64,000 nt of DNA. It comes from Phytomonospora sp040655735 (GTDB lineage Bacteria; Actinomycetota; Actinomycetes; Mycobacteriales; Micromonosporaceae). Under the pieces are notes generated by a model. It did no database searches. It saw only the letters and a list, made by a program, of their open reading frames with translations, and was not told the origin of the DNA. The stretch lies in NCBI RefSeq assembly GCF_040655735.1, contig NZ_JBFAKK010000001.1, positions 558,001-622,000 of the forward strand, written 5' to 3'. The first letter of the stretch is position 1. The number at the start of each line of letters is the position of its first letter. This document shows positions 46,873 through 55,522 of the stretch, in pieces. Position numbers and translations under genes: made by a program.

Positions 46873-47886
46873 GTGCCGGTCTCCGCCGTCCTCACCGGAC
46901 TGTCGGGATGGCTGCCGCCCCGCGCGGTGGACAACGACGAGCTCATCGACCGCTTCGGCCTCCCCGAGGAGTGGATCACCCAGCGCACCGGCATCCTCAG
47001 CCGCCGGCACGTCGATCCCGGCACGGCCACCTCCGATCTCGCCGTCAAGGCCGCCGCACCGCTCGTCGCCGCCGACGAGGGCCCGATCGACACCGTCGTC
47101 CTCGCCACGATGACCCCCGACCATCCCGGCCCGGCGACCGCGCCCATCGTCGCCGCCGAACTCGGCCTCACCGGTGCCGCCGCTTTCGATGTCGGCGCCG
47201 CCTGCGCGGGGTTCGTGCACGCCCTGGCCACCGCGACCTCGCTCGTGGTCGCCGGCGTCTCCGAGCGGGCCCTGGTGATCGGCGCCGACGCGATGTCGAC
47301 CATCGTCGATCCCTCCGACCGCAACACCGCCGTCATCTTCGGCGACGGCGCCGCCGCCGCGCTGATCGAGGCGGCACCGTCCGGCTCCGGTTCCTTCGGT
47401 CCCTTCGACCTCGGCTCCGACGGAAGCCAGTCCGGACTCATCACCATCCCCGCCGGCGGATCCCGCCAGCGCACCGACGGCGTCGCGCCCGACGCCTCCG
47501 GCCACTACCTCCACATGGCGGGACTGCCGGTCTTCCGGCAGGCCGTCGACCACATGAGCGCCTCGGCCGACCGGGCGCTCAAACAGGCCGGCCTGCCCGC
47601 CTCCGACGTGGACTGGCTGGTCGCCCACCAGGCGAACCGGCGCATCCTCGACGCCGTCGCCGACCGCCTCGGCGTCGCGCCCGAACGCCGCGTCGTGCAC
47701 CTCGACCGCGTCGGCAACACCAGCGCCGCCTCCATCCCCCTGGCCCTGTGGGACCTGTGGCGCTCCGGCCGGGCCCGGCCCGGCGACCGGGTCCTGCTCA
47801 CATCCTTCGGCGCGGGGCTGGCATGGGGTTCGACGACACTGCGCTGGCCCCGGCGCCCACTGACCCCCGTGGCCGAAACGGAGTAA
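46873..47886 (+). CDS. 3-oxoacyl-ACP synthase III (KAS III) family protein
   Basis: 337 residues. The catalytic triad is visible: Cys in GAACAGFVHAL, His in VAHQANRRI and Asn in VGNTSAASIPLAL. The N-terminus LTGLSGWLPPRAVDNDELI and the WITQRTGI segment are typical of FabH-like enzymes. It could start chains from acyl-CoA, or act as an acyltransferase, for the ACP that follows 9 bp downstream. GAGGAACG lies before the GTG start. It opens a five-gene condensing-enzyme cluster. Confidence 0.92.
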   Translation: MPVSAVLTGLSGWLPPRAVDNDELIDRFGLPEEWITQRTGILSRRHVDPGTATSDLAVKAAAPLVAADEGPIDTVVLATMTPDHPGPATAPIVAAELGLTGAAAFDVGAACAGFVHALATATSLVVAGVSERALVIGADAMSTIVDPSDRNTAVIFGDGAAAALIEAAPSGSGSFGPFDLGSDGSQSGLITIPAGGSRQRTDGVAPDASGHYLHMAGLPVFRQAVDHMSASADRALKQAGLPASDVDWLVAHQANRRILDAVADRLGVAPERRVVHLDRVGNTSAASIPLALWDLWRSGRARPGDRVLLTSFGAGLAWGSTTLRWPRRPLTPVAETE

Positions 47887-47895
47887 GGAGAGACC

Positions 47896-48141
47896 GTGAA
47901 CCTGACCCGACCGAGCCTCGACGCCGTCGCCGACATCCTCGTCGGCAAACTCGACGTCGAACGCGAGGCCATCGGCCCGGACGTCCCCATGGGCGAACTC
48001 GCCGTCGACTCCCTCGCGGTGGTCGAACTGACCCTGCAGCTCAAGGACAGCTTCGGCGTCACGATCGAGGAAGAGGAGATCGGCCTCGTCACCGTCGCCG
48101 GGCTCGTCGAACTCATCGAGTCGCGGGACAGCCGCGAGTGA
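47896..48141 (+). CDS. Acyl carrier protein
   Basis: 81 residues, typical ACP size and acidity. The phosphopantetheine serine is in GELAVDSLAVVEL. It sits between KAS III and KAS II genes, so it is presumably the dedicated carrier of this cluster. GTG start with AAGGAGA upstream; the stop overlaps a possible GTG of the next gene. Confidence 0.94.
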   Translation: MNLTRPSLDAVADILVGKLDVEREAIGPDVPMGELAVDSLAVVELTLQLKDSFGVTIEEEEIGLVTVAGLVELIESRDSRE

Positions 48142-48158
48142 ATCCAGAAGGGACGGTC

Positions 48159-49343
48159 GTGGCGGTGACGGGCGTCGGCCTCGTCACCGCCGGTGGCATG
48201 GACGCCCCCTCGACCTGGGGCCACGTCCTCGACGGACGCCCGTCCGCCGCGATCGACCCCGCCCTGACCGGCCTGCCGCCCACCTTGAGCTGCCGCGTAC
48301 CCGGCACGCCACCGGTCCCGCCCGGTCCCGGCAGCGCGCAGCTCGATCCCTTCGCCCGCCTCGCCCTCGCGGCCACCGCCGAGGCACTGGCCATGGCCGG
48401 ACTCGGTCCATCCACATGGGACGGCACACGGGTCGCGATCGTCACCGGCTGCGGAATCGGGGGAGTCAACACCTACGACGGCGCCGCCGCCCGCCTCGCC
48501 GAAGGCGGACCGCAGGACGTCTCCCCGTACTTCCACCCGTCCTTCCTGCCCAACATGGCCGCCGCCCAGCTTTCGATCCGCTTCGGCACCGGCGGACCGG
48601 CCCTCAACGTCGCCACCGCCTGCGCCTCGGGCGCCTCCGCGGTCGCGCTCGCCGCCGATCTGCTGACCGCCGGCCGCTGCGACATCGCCCTCGCCTGCGG
48701 TGCCGAGGCCGCCGTCACGCCGCTCGTCACGACCGGCTTCGCGCGCCTGGGCGCGCTGTCGAGCAAGGGATCGCGGCCCTTCGACCGCGACCGGGACGGG
48801 TTCGTCATCGCCGAGGGCGCGGGCGCGCTCGTCCTCGAACGGGCCGTCGACGCGCGGGCCAGAGGCGCCGTACCGCTGGCGGTCCTGCGCGGACACGCCA
48901 CCACCGGCGACACCCACCACCTCGTCGCGCCCCTTCCCGACGGCACGGGAATCGAGCGCGCGCTCCGCGACGCGCTCGCCGACGCCGGCGTCGACCCCGC
49001 CGATGTCGACCACGTCAACGCCCACGGCACGTCGACACCGGCGAACGACCGGATCGAGGCCGCCATGATCGCGCGGGTCCTGCCGCACGGTCCGAGCGTG
49101 ACCTCCGCCAAGGGAGCCCTCGGCCACCCGCTCGGAGCGGCCGGGGCGGTCGAGGCCGCGCTGACCGTGCTGTCCATCCGCGACGGGGTCGTCCCTCCCA
49201 TCGGAGGACTGACGGTCCCCGATCCCGACCTCGACGTCGATCTGGTCGTCGGGGAGGCGCGCAAGCAGGCCGTCGATATCGCCGTCAGCGACTCCTTCGG
49301 GTTCGGCGGCCACAACGTCGTCCTGGTGTTCGCCCGTGCCTGA
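48159..49343 (+). CDS. 3-oxoacyl-ACP synthase II (KAS II/FabF) family protein
   Basis: 394 residues. The catalytic Cys is in VATACASGASA, one His in VNAHGTSTPANDRIE and the second His in KGALGHPLGAAG. PFDRDRDGFVIAEGAG matches the family. The GTG at 48159 is preferred because AGAAGGGA lies 5 bases upstream; a GTG at 48138 overlapping the ACP stop is possible. It should elongate an ACP-bound chain by decarboxylative condensation. No malonyltransferase or reductase is encoded nearby. Confidence 0.93.
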   Translation: MAVTGVGLVTAGGMDAPSTWGHVLDGRPSAAIDPALTGLPPTLSCRVPGTPPVPPGPGSAQLDPFARLALAATAEALAMAGLGPSTWDGTRVAIVTGCGIGGVNTYDGAAARLAEGGPQDVSPYFHPSFLPNMAAAQLSIRFGTGGPALNVATACASGASAVALAADLLTAGRCDIALACGAEAAVTPLVTTGFARLGALSSKGSRPFDRDRDGFVIAEGAGALVLERAVDARARGAVPLAVLRGHATTGDTHHLVAPLPDGTGIERALRDALADAGVDPADVDHVNAHGTSTPANDRIEAAMIARVLPHGPSVTSAKGALGHPLGAAGAVEAALTVLSIRDGVVPPIGGLTVPDPDLDVDLVVGEARKQAVDIAVSDSFGFGGHNVVLVFARA

Positions 49344-50388
49344 CGCGAAGCCGTCGCACAGCCGCATCGAGTCGCTCGGCTGCGTCCTGCCGCCGACGGT
49401 CGTCACCAACGCCGAACTCCTCGCCGGGACCCCCGTACCGGCGGGCGTCGTCGAGAAGGTGACCGGGGTCAAGACCCGGCGCATGTGCGACCCGTCCCTC
49501 GGCGAGGACTCGCACAGCCTCGCCGTAGCCGCCGCTGCCGACTGTCTCAGCCGATCGCGCTACGCCGCCGCCGATCTCGACGTCGTGGTGTCCGCCTCCA
49601 TCACCAGGATCCGCGCGGGCAGGCTCACCTTCGAGCCGTCCTTCGCGGCCGGGATCGCCCGCGAGATAGGCGCCACCGCCGCACTGACCTTCGACGTCGG
49701 CAACGCCTGCGCCGGGACGATGACCGGCATCCTCCTCCTCGACCGGCTCATCCGCGCGGGTAAGGCCGGGCGCGGGCTCGTCGTCAGCGGGGAGCAGGCC
49801 ACCGCCATCAGCCGTACCGCGGCGCGCGAGCTCCGGCAGGCCCGCGATCCCCGGTTCGCCTCCTTGACGGTCGGCGACTCGGGAGTGGCCGTGCTGGTCG
49901 ACGGCTCGGCCGACCCCGCCGACCGCATCCACGACGTCCACCTCCAGACCTCCGCCGGCTACTCGGGACTGTGCCTGGCACTGCCCAGCGATCAAGGGCC
50001 GGGCATCGCCATGTACACCGACACGCGCGGCCAGCAGCACCCCGAACGGATGGAGGGCGGCGCGAGATTCATCGCCGACACCTTCGCCCGCAGCGGCCGG
50101 GCCTGGGCGGACGCCCGCCACGAACGCCTGATCCAGCACCAGATCTCGGCGTCCGCGGTCGACCGGATGAACCGCCTCGCCGCGCGCGTCTCCGGCGAGG
50201 CCGCGCCGCCCTCGCCGACGGTTCTCGCCGAACTCGGCAACACCGCGACGACCTCGCACTTCGTCGTCCTCCACGACCAGCTCGAACGCGGCGAGCACCC
50301 GCTGGGCGGGCCCTTCCTCATGGTCGTGGCCGCCTCGGGCATCGTCAGCGGGTTCCTCTCGGCGACGGTCTCCTCGGTGAAGGTCTGA
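49336..50388 (+). CDS. KAS III-like condensing enzyme 2
   Basis: 350 residues. The triad is recognisable as Cys in VGNACAGTMTG, His in IQHQISASA and Asn in LGNTATTSH. It begins with a GTG overlapping the KAS II end by 8 bp. Relative to FabH the active-site surroundings are divergent, so it may take an unusual acyl group or act as an ester-forming acyltransferase of the CerJ type. The role is inferred only from its place in the cluster. Confidence 0.88.
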   Translation: MPDAKPSHSRIESLGCVLPPTVVTNAELLAGTPVPAGVVEKVTGVKTRRMCDPSLGEDSHSLAVAAAADCLSRSRYAAADLDVVVSASITRIRAGRLTFEPSFAAGIAREIGATAALTFDVGNACAGTMTGILLLDRLIRAGKAGRGLVVSGEQATAISRTAARELRQARDPRFASLTVGDSGVAVLVDGSADPADRIHDVHLQTSAGYSGLCLALPSDQGPGIAMYTDTRGQQHPERMEGGARFIADTFARSGRAWADARHERLIQHQISASAVDRMNRLAARVSGEAAPPSPTVLAELGNTATTSHFVVLHDQLERGEHPLGGPFLMVVAASGIVSGFLSATVSSVKV

Positions 50389-50389
50389 C

Positions 50390-51253
50390 ATGGGACTGCG
50401 GATCCGGGCCGTGGGAGTCGAGGCGGGGACCGGCGGCACCGGCGTCTCCCGTGCCGCCTCGGCGGTGCGCCGCGCCCTCGATCTCGCGGGACTGTCCACG
50501 GTGCACACGCTGGTGAACGTCGGCGTCTACCGCGACGCCAACCTCATCGAACCCGCCGTCGCCGCGCTCGTGCAGCAGGAGAGCGGATTGCACCTCGACT
50601 ACCTCGACGGCCGCGACGGACCGCCGCTGATGTCCTTCGACCTGCTCAACGGCGCCTGCGGCCTGCTCACCGCCGTTCACCTCGCCGACGCCCTCACGGG
50701 CACCGGCGAGGCGACGCTCATCGTCTCCGGCGACGGACACCCTTCCGGAGAACCCGCCGTCGGTTTCCCCTACACGGCAGCGGCGGCGGCGATGGTCCTC
50801 GACCGTGCGGACGGCGGCTTCGGTCCGGTCGCGTTCCGGCCCGTCCGCGAAGAACCGGGCGTGCGCGGATACCTCGACCTGGCCGCCGCCGGGGACACCG
50901 GCCGCGCGACGATCACCGTGGAACGCGACCCCGCGCTCGGCACCCGGCTCGCCGAGCAATGCGCCGTCCTGGCCGCGGAACACCTCGCCGGCAACGGTCT
51001 GCGGCCCGGGGAGGCCGACATCGTCACCATGCGGCCGACGCCCGGGTTCGGCGCCGAACTCGCCGGCCGGCTCGGCGTCTCGCCGGCCCGCGTGCACGTT
51101 CCGGCCGCCGACACGCACACCTCGGCCCTCGCCGTCGCCTTCGGCGAAGCGCTCACCGGTGGCCGCTTCGAGCCGCGCGAGCGGCCGGTCCTCTTCCTGG
51201 CCGCCGACGCCGGAGTGCTGACCGCCTGCGCCCTCTACCGCCACGACCGCTGA
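50390..51253 (+). CDS. Truncated-looking thiolase-fold (KAS III-like) protein
   Basis: 287 residues. The central motif FDLLNGACGLLTAVHL keeps a nucleophile Cys like KAS III, and ATLIVSGDGHPSGEP matches the strand after it. The usual catalytic His (HQAN-type) and Asn (GN-type) motifs are not found, and DTHTSALAVAFGEAL occupies the latter position. It may be a chain-length or gating partner, or a modified acyltransferase. It starts one base after the previous stop and ends the cluster. Confidence 0.78.
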   Translation: MGLRIRAVGVEAGTGGTGVSRAASAVRRALDLAGLSTVHTLVNVGVYRDANLIEPAVAALVQQESGLHLDYLDGRDGPPLMSFDLLNGACGLLTAVHLADALTGTGEATLIVSGDGHPSGEPAVGFPYTAAAAAMVLDRADGGFGPVAFRPVREEPGVRGYLDLAAAGDTGRATITVERDPALGTRLAEQCAVLAAEHLAGNGLRPGEADIVTMRPTPGFGAELAGRLGVSPARVHVPAADTHTSALAVAFGEALTGGRFEPRERPVLFLAADAGVLTACALYRHDR

Positions 51254-51617
51254 ACTCTGCCCACCTTCCCTACGCCGCCCACTTTCCCTCGCCGCAGGCG
51301 CTCCCGGCGCCGATCCGTCCGGGACGAGACTCCCGGTCACTTGGGCACCCACAACAACGGCGATCGCCCCGCCCCTGTTCATCGCCCGCCGCGCAAGGGA
51401 TCGGGGCCGGCGGAGGCGTCCTCTCGCCGCTCGCCTGCGGATCCGTCCGGAAAACGGCCCCGCGCAGCCCGGACACGCCCGCCTGCGACCGTCGCATTCC
51501 TGACCGTGACCGATCCGTGACCGGACGTTCCGGGGCAGGCGTGGGCGGGGCTCACTATTCTCGGTACAGAAGCTCCGATCCGCTCGGAGAACCCACTGCA
51601 GAAGGATCGCGACCACG
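51254..51617. other. Non-coding stretch upstream of a small membrane protein gene
   Basis: 364 bp with no credible gene on either strand. The last 60 bases hold a possible -10 (TATTCT near 51557, or TACAGA near 51565). Nothing else was recognised. Confidence 0.5.
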
Positions 51618-51773
51618 ATGAAGAAACTGATTCCATGGGCGGCGCTGGCATTCGTGGTGTTCTTCATCGCGTACCGGCCCTCGGAGGCGGCGAGCATCGT
51701 CAGCACCATCCTCAGCGGTATCGGCGATGTCGGCCAGGGCTTCGGGGACTTCGTGTCCAGTCTGTTCGACTGA
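51618..51773 (+). CDS. 51-residue single-pass membrane protein
   Basis: A complete small gene. The protein begins MKKLIPWAALAFVVFFIAY (one transmembrane helix or uncleaved signal). It then has an Ala/Ser/Gly-rich amphipathic tail around EAASIVSTILSGIGDV and ends FVSSLFD. Its pattern (MKK, one helix, tail with IGD-x-GQG and FVSSL) resembles a widespread actinobacterial small protein of unknown function. AGGA lies 11 bases before the ATG. It is separated from its neighbours and has its own promoter region. Confidence 0.8.
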   Translation: MKKLIPWAALAFVVFFIAYRPSEAASIVSTILSGIGDVGQGFGDFVSSLFD

Positions 51774-52038
51774 TCGCGCGCCCAGTTCTGTCCACCGCGG
51801 ACGATGCCGTCAACGGCGTCCGCGCTGTCGACGTACCCGCCCCGGGGCGGCCCCGCGGGCCCGTTGCCACCGTCAGGACTTCCAGGCGCAGAAGTCACCG
51901 AACGTCGGATATTACCTGATACTCAAGCATTACGTAGGATTCCCCCCATAGCATGATTTTTCCGCCTGAATCACGTGTGAGGGTGTTCGTGGGTGGCCGC
52001 GCTTTCGGTGCGGCCGTACACGAGGGGGGAACGAACAG

Positions 52039-52422
52039 ATGTCAGTGCGCACACGCACTCTGGCCATCGGCGGGCTCGCTGCGGTGGCCGGATCGGCGCT
52101 CCTGGCGCCCACGCCGGCGGCGGCCGCGGAGCCCGAGGAGATCTCCTGCAACCGAGGGGCCTTCTGCATCTACACCGACGACGAACCGCCCCGGCAGGGG
52201 ACGCTGACCGATGGCGTCTACGACCTCGGCGGCTGGGCCGGCGGCGTGCTCAACGACAACGTCAACTGGTTCTGGAACCTGACCGACGACAACTGGTGCG
52301 TCTACGAGCACGCCGGCTACGAGGGCGCCGTTCAGGTCGTCTCTCCGGGTTACTCGGGCAACCTCGACGGTTTCGGGGGCAGGACGAGCTCGCTGCGCTC
52401 CCGGCCCTGGCACGGCTGCTGA
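52039..52422 (+). CDS. Secreted peptidase inhibitor I36 family protein
   Basis: 127 residues. A signal peptide ends at about APTPAAA-AEP. The mature part carries the I36/beta-gamma-crystallin-like pattern: CNRGAFCIYTDDE, ending in NWCVYEHAGYEGAVQVV and TSSLRSRPWHGC. The Cys residues suggest disulphides. Members include the Streptomyces metalloproteinase inhibitor. The ATG is preceded by GAGGGGGGAA. A stem-loop and then an opposing gene follow. Confidence 0.88.
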   Translation: MSVRTRTLAIGGLAAVAGSALLAPTPAAAAEPEEISCNRGAFCIYTDDEPPRQGTLTDGVYDLGGWAGGVLNDNVNWFWNLTDDNWCVYEHAGYEGAVQVVSPGYSGNLDGFGGRTSSLRSRPWHGC

Positions 52423-52435
52423 CACCAAGCGGGAG

Positions 52436-52467
52436 GACGCCGCCCGCGCCTGGGCGCGGGCGGCGTC
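52436..52467. terminator. Bidirectional hairpin between convergent genes
   Basis: A perfect 14-bp GC stem (52436-52449 with 52454-52467) and a 4-base loop, between the I36 gene and the opposing 82-residue protein gene. It can serve both directions. Confidence 0.8.
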
Positions 52468-52476
52468 GACGGGGTC

Positions 52477-52725
52477 TCAGCCCAGGGCCTGGCGGCCCTT
52501 CGAGGTGAGGGACTCGATCATCACGGGGTAGTCGCGGTCGTCGGGCACGAAGCCGTCGATGTAGTCGCCTTCGTACAGGCGGCGAAGCGCGTCCTCGACC
52601 TGCGTGCGGCGCGGCGAGTCCTCCGCGGCCAGGTCGAGGGCCGGAACGTCGTCGACGTTCTGGAGCCTGCCGTGCAGGTCGCGCAGCAGTTCGGTCTCGA
52701 GGTCGCTCAATTCAAGCTCGTCCAT
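52477..52725 (-). CDS. 82-residue protein, possible small winged-helix protein
   Basis: A small acidic protein starting MDELELSDLETELLRDLHG and ending LTSKGRQALG. The end resembles the last helix and wing of small winged-helix regulators (LTxKGRxAL pattern). I cannot name the family with confidence. Its start overlaps the end of the AlkZ-like gene on the same strand by 14 bp, so the two are probably cotranscribed. Confidence 0.65.
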   Translation of the reverse strand: MDELELSDLETELLRDLHGRLQNVDDVPALDLAAEDSPRRTQVEDALRRLYEGDYIDGFVPDDRDYPVMIESLTSKGRQALG

Positions 52726-53698
52726 GCCCCTGATCGTCCCGCGAGGCGATGTCCACGCGAGGGCGAACAAGCGAAACCGGCCGGCCGAGCGCCGTGCCGA
52801 GGGCCGCCAGTTCGTTGTCGAGTTCGGCGGCGGGCACGTCGTCGAAGGCGTCGACGGCGACCTCCACGCCGCCCGCCTTCTGTTCCCGGCTCCAGGTTCC
52901 GGCCACGCGGCCGTCGACGAGCACCAGCGGCTGGAGGAAGCCGCCGCCGCGCTGTACCAGTGCAGACCGTCGCGGATCGAGCGCGAACGAACGGTCGGCG
53001 TAGCCGAGCAGGTAGGGGTCGAGGTGACCGAGCAGCCGCACCCGTGGCACCGGGTCGGCCTCCGGTGCGGCCGACCGCCCCGGAACGGCGCCGCGCGCCC
53101 GCGACAGCGGGAGACCCGACCAGGCGGCGAAGTCGGCCGCCTCTGCCGGACCGTGCGCGGCGAGGTAGCGCGAGGCGAGTTCGGCGAGCGGATCGGCCGG
53201 CGTCGAGGTCTCCGGCACCGTCACGAAGCGTTCGCCGGTGTCGATGCAGGCTTCACCGGCCATGCAGGCGTAGGAGAGCAGGTGTGCCCTGGCCTGTCCC
53301 TCCGGGACGCCCTCGGCGGCGGCGACGGCGAGGAGTTCGCCGCGGGTCGCCGGAAGCGCGGCGACCACCGCCGGCACCGCGCGGGCGAGCAGCTCGTCGG
53401 TGAGACCCAGCTGGAGGCGACGCGGACGGGTCTTCGCGGCGAAGACCGGGCCGAGCAGGGCGACCAGCCAGCCGGCGTCCTCGGCGGCGACCATGTGCAG
53501 GGTTCCGCGCATGACCCAGGTCCGGACCACATCGGACGGTTCCAGCCCCGCCCCGGGCGCCACGCGCGGCCGGATCACGTGGGGCGCCACCCACGGACTC
53601 TGCGACTGCACCCCGACGAGGTGACGCACGACGGCCGAAGCCGAGGGCAGCGGCCGCGTCAGCGACTGGGCGGTCATCCGGGCGGCGGGGAGATCCAT
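52712..53698 (-). CDS. Winged-helix protein of the AlkZ/HTH_42 family
   Basis: 328 residues. VGVQSQSPWVAP near residue 30 contains the Q-x-Q pair that is catalytic in AlkZ-type DNA glycosylases. VRTWVMRGTLHMVAAEDAGWL and LLGHLDPYLLGYADR are family hallmarks. AlkZ members unhook or excise alkylated bases and give resistance to DNA-alkylating natural products; others are uncharacterised. Glycosylase activity is inferred, not shown. ATG start chosen by family N-terminus. Confidence 0.82.
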   Translation of the reverse strand: MDLPAARMTAQSLTRPLPSASAVVRHLVGVQSQSPWVAPHVIRPRVAPGAGLEPSDVVRTWVMRGTLHMVAAEDAGWLVALLGPVFAAKTRPRRLQLGLTDELLARAVPAVVAALPATRGELLAVAAAEGVPEGQARAHLLSYACMAGEACIDTGERFVTVPETSTPADPLAELASRYLAAHGPAEAADFAAWSGLPLSRARGAVPGRSAAPEADPVPRVRLLGHLDPYLLGYADRSFALDPRRSALVQRGGGFLQPLVLVDGRVAGTWSREQKAGGVEVAVDAFDDVPAAELDNELAALGTALGRPVSLVRPRVDIASRDDQGHGRA

Positions 53699-53759
53699 TC
53701 CGCGACGATAGCCAGTGCCGGACCGTCGAAGTCACGCGACACCCGGCCGCCCCAACGGG

Positions 53760-53775
53760 TATAAATCCGAACGTG
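53760..53775 (+). promoter_or_regulatory. TATAAA -10 box directly before a GTG start (leaderless transcript)
   Basis: TATAAA at 53760-53765 lies 7 bases before the GTG of the GNAT gene, leaving no room for a ribosome-binding site. This is the usual geometry of actinobacterial leaderless mRNAs. Confidence 0.6.
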
Positions 53776-54708
53776 AGCCTGACCCGACGCCCCTACGCCG
53801 ACAGTGATCTGCCCCGCGTCCTCGACACCATGTCCCACTGGATCGCCGCCGCGGGCCGGATCGGATACGACCACATCGGCGAGATTCCCCACCGCGTCTA
53901 CGAGAACCTGCGCGGCCGTCGCCCGGTCGGCGAGACCGTCCACCTCTGGGAGGACACCGAAGGGCTCGCGGGCCTGGCGATCATGACCCGCTTCGGCAAC
54001 TCCTTCGACGTGTTCACCGCGCCCCGCCACAGGGGCGGCGACGCCGAACTGGAGATGATCGACTTCGCCGCCGCCGGCACCGCGCGGCTGCACGCCCCGG
54101 ACCCGGCCGACCCCCACATCCTCACCGACGTGTTCGCCGCCGACACCGACCGCCGCCGCCTGCTGTCCGGCGCCGGCTTCACGGAGTTCCGGATCTGGGA
54201 CGACGTGCGCGAACGCGCGCTCGACGAGCCCTTCGCCGGCCCGCCGGTCGCCGAGGGCTTCACCGTCCGCTCCGCCCGCTTCGACGACGCCGCCGGCCTC
54301 GCCGCCGCCCGCAACGCCTCCTTCGACGACGACTGGACCGGCGAGGCCTACCGCGAGCAGTTCATGGACAAACCCGGCTACGACCCGCGACGCGAGATCC
54401 TCGCCGTCGCCCACGACGGCCGCGTCGCCGCCTTCACCGTCTACTGGACCGATCCGCGCAACTCCATCGGGCACTTCGAACCCGTCGGCACCCACGCCGA
54501 CTTCCAGCGGCTCGGCCTCGCCCGCGCCGTCATGCTCCACGCCATGCGCCTCATGACGGACCAGGGCATCGCCACCGTCACGGTCAACCACAACGCCGAG
54601 AACGTCCCGGCGCGCCGCCTCTACGAATCCCTCGGCTTCCACCGCGCCCACCAGACCCTCGGCTACCGCAGGCCCCACCCAGGGAACGGCGAACACCGCC
54701 CGTCGTGA
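53773..54708 (+). CDS. GNAT family acetyltransferase, tandem two-domain
   Basis: 311 residues with two GNAT-like halves. The C-terminal half has the acetyl-CoA loop region FQRLGLARAVMLHAMRLM, followed by TVTVNHNAENVPARRLYESLGF, and is the likely catalytic one. The N-terminal half is degenerate, with no clear Q/R-x-x-G-x-G/A loop. The substrate is unknown. GTG start, probably leaderless. Confidence 0.87.
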   Translation: MSLTRRPYADSDLPRVLDTMSHWIAAAGRIGYDHIGEIPHRVYENLRGRRPVGETVHLWEDTEGLAGLAIMTRFGNSFDVFTAPRHRGGDAELEMIDFAAAGTARLHAPDPADPHILTDVFAADTDRRRLLSGAGFTEFRIWDDVRERALDEPFAGPPVAEGFTVRSARFDDAAGLAAARNASFDDDWTGEAYREQFMDKPGYDPRREILAVAHDGRVAAFTVYWTDPRNSIGHFEPVGTHADFQRLGLARAVMLHAMRLMTDQGIATVTVNHNAENVPARRLYESLGFHRAHQTLGYRRPHPGNGEHRPS

Positions 54709-54769
54709 AATGCTGCTCCCACAACCGCCGGGAGCAGCCCTCGATGCCGCGGCACGACGAGGGGGACAC

Positions 54770-55522
54770 GTGGGCGCTCGCTTCGAGGAACTCGACTTCC
54801 GGCCGACGCCGATGGGCGAGATCAGCCTGCGGCGACGCCGCGAACCGGTCACCGGCATCGACATCCTGGAGGTCAAGCTCGGCGAGGAGTTCCTCATGTC
54901 GAGCCTGTTCACCGTCGCCGAGGTCGAGGTCGCCCGGCTCGCGCTCGCCGAACTCGGCGGCGCCGGACTCTCCGTGGCCGTCGGCGGGCTGGGCCTGGGA
55001 TACACCGCCAAGACCGTCCTGGACGACCCCCGCGTCGGCGACCTCATCGTCATCGACGCCATCGGCGAGGTCATCGGCTGGCACGAGGACGGCCTCATCC
55101 CGATCGGCGCCGAACTCACCGCCGACCCCCGCTGCCGCCTCCTGCACGGTGACTTCTTCGCGCTCGCCGCGTCCGGCGACGGCCTCGACCCGCAACGTCC
55201 CGGCCACCGCTTCGACGCCGTGATCGTCGACATCGACCACTCGCCCCGTCACCTGCTCCACCCTCGCCACGCCGCGTTCTACGAACCCGAGGGCGTCGCC
55301 CGCCTCGCCGGGCGACTCAGCCCCGGTGGCGTGTTCAGTCTCTGGTCGAACGACCCGCCCGACGAGGACTACACCGCCGTGCTCGCCTCGGCCTTCGGCG
55401 AGGTGAAGACGCACGTGGTCCGCTTCGCCAATCCCCTTCAGGGGGGCGAGTCGGCCAACACCGTCTACACCGCGCGCTCGTCTCACTCCTCGGCGCGCGG
55501 CACCACGAGCCCGGACTCGTAG
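54770..55522 (+). CDS. Spermidine synthase-like methyltransferase-fold protein
   Basis: 250 residues. FLMSSLFTVAEVEVARLAL, then VGGLGLGYTAKTVLDDPRV and LIVIDAIGEVIGWH are the Rossmann motifs of polyamine-synthase-like proteins. DAVIVDIDHSPRHLLHPRH parallels the active-site Asp region. The canonical Gly-rich motif with two Asp residues is not typical, so it may transfer another group or only bind nucleotide. The GTG at 54770 has GAGGGGGA upstream. Its end overlaps the opposing response-regulator gene by 40 bp. Confidence 0.8.
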   Translation: MGARFEELDFRPTPMGEISLRRRREPVTGIDILEVKLGEEFLMSSLFTVAEVEVARLALAELGGAGLSVAVGGLGLGYTAKTVLDDPRVGDLIVIDAIGEVIGWHEDGLIPIGAELTADPRCRLLHGDFFALAASGDGLDPQRPGHRFDAVIVDIDHSPRHLLHPRHAAFYEPEGVARLAGRLSPGGVFSLWSNDPPDEDYTAVLASAFGEVKTHVVRFANPLQGGESANTVYTARSSHSSARGTTSPDS

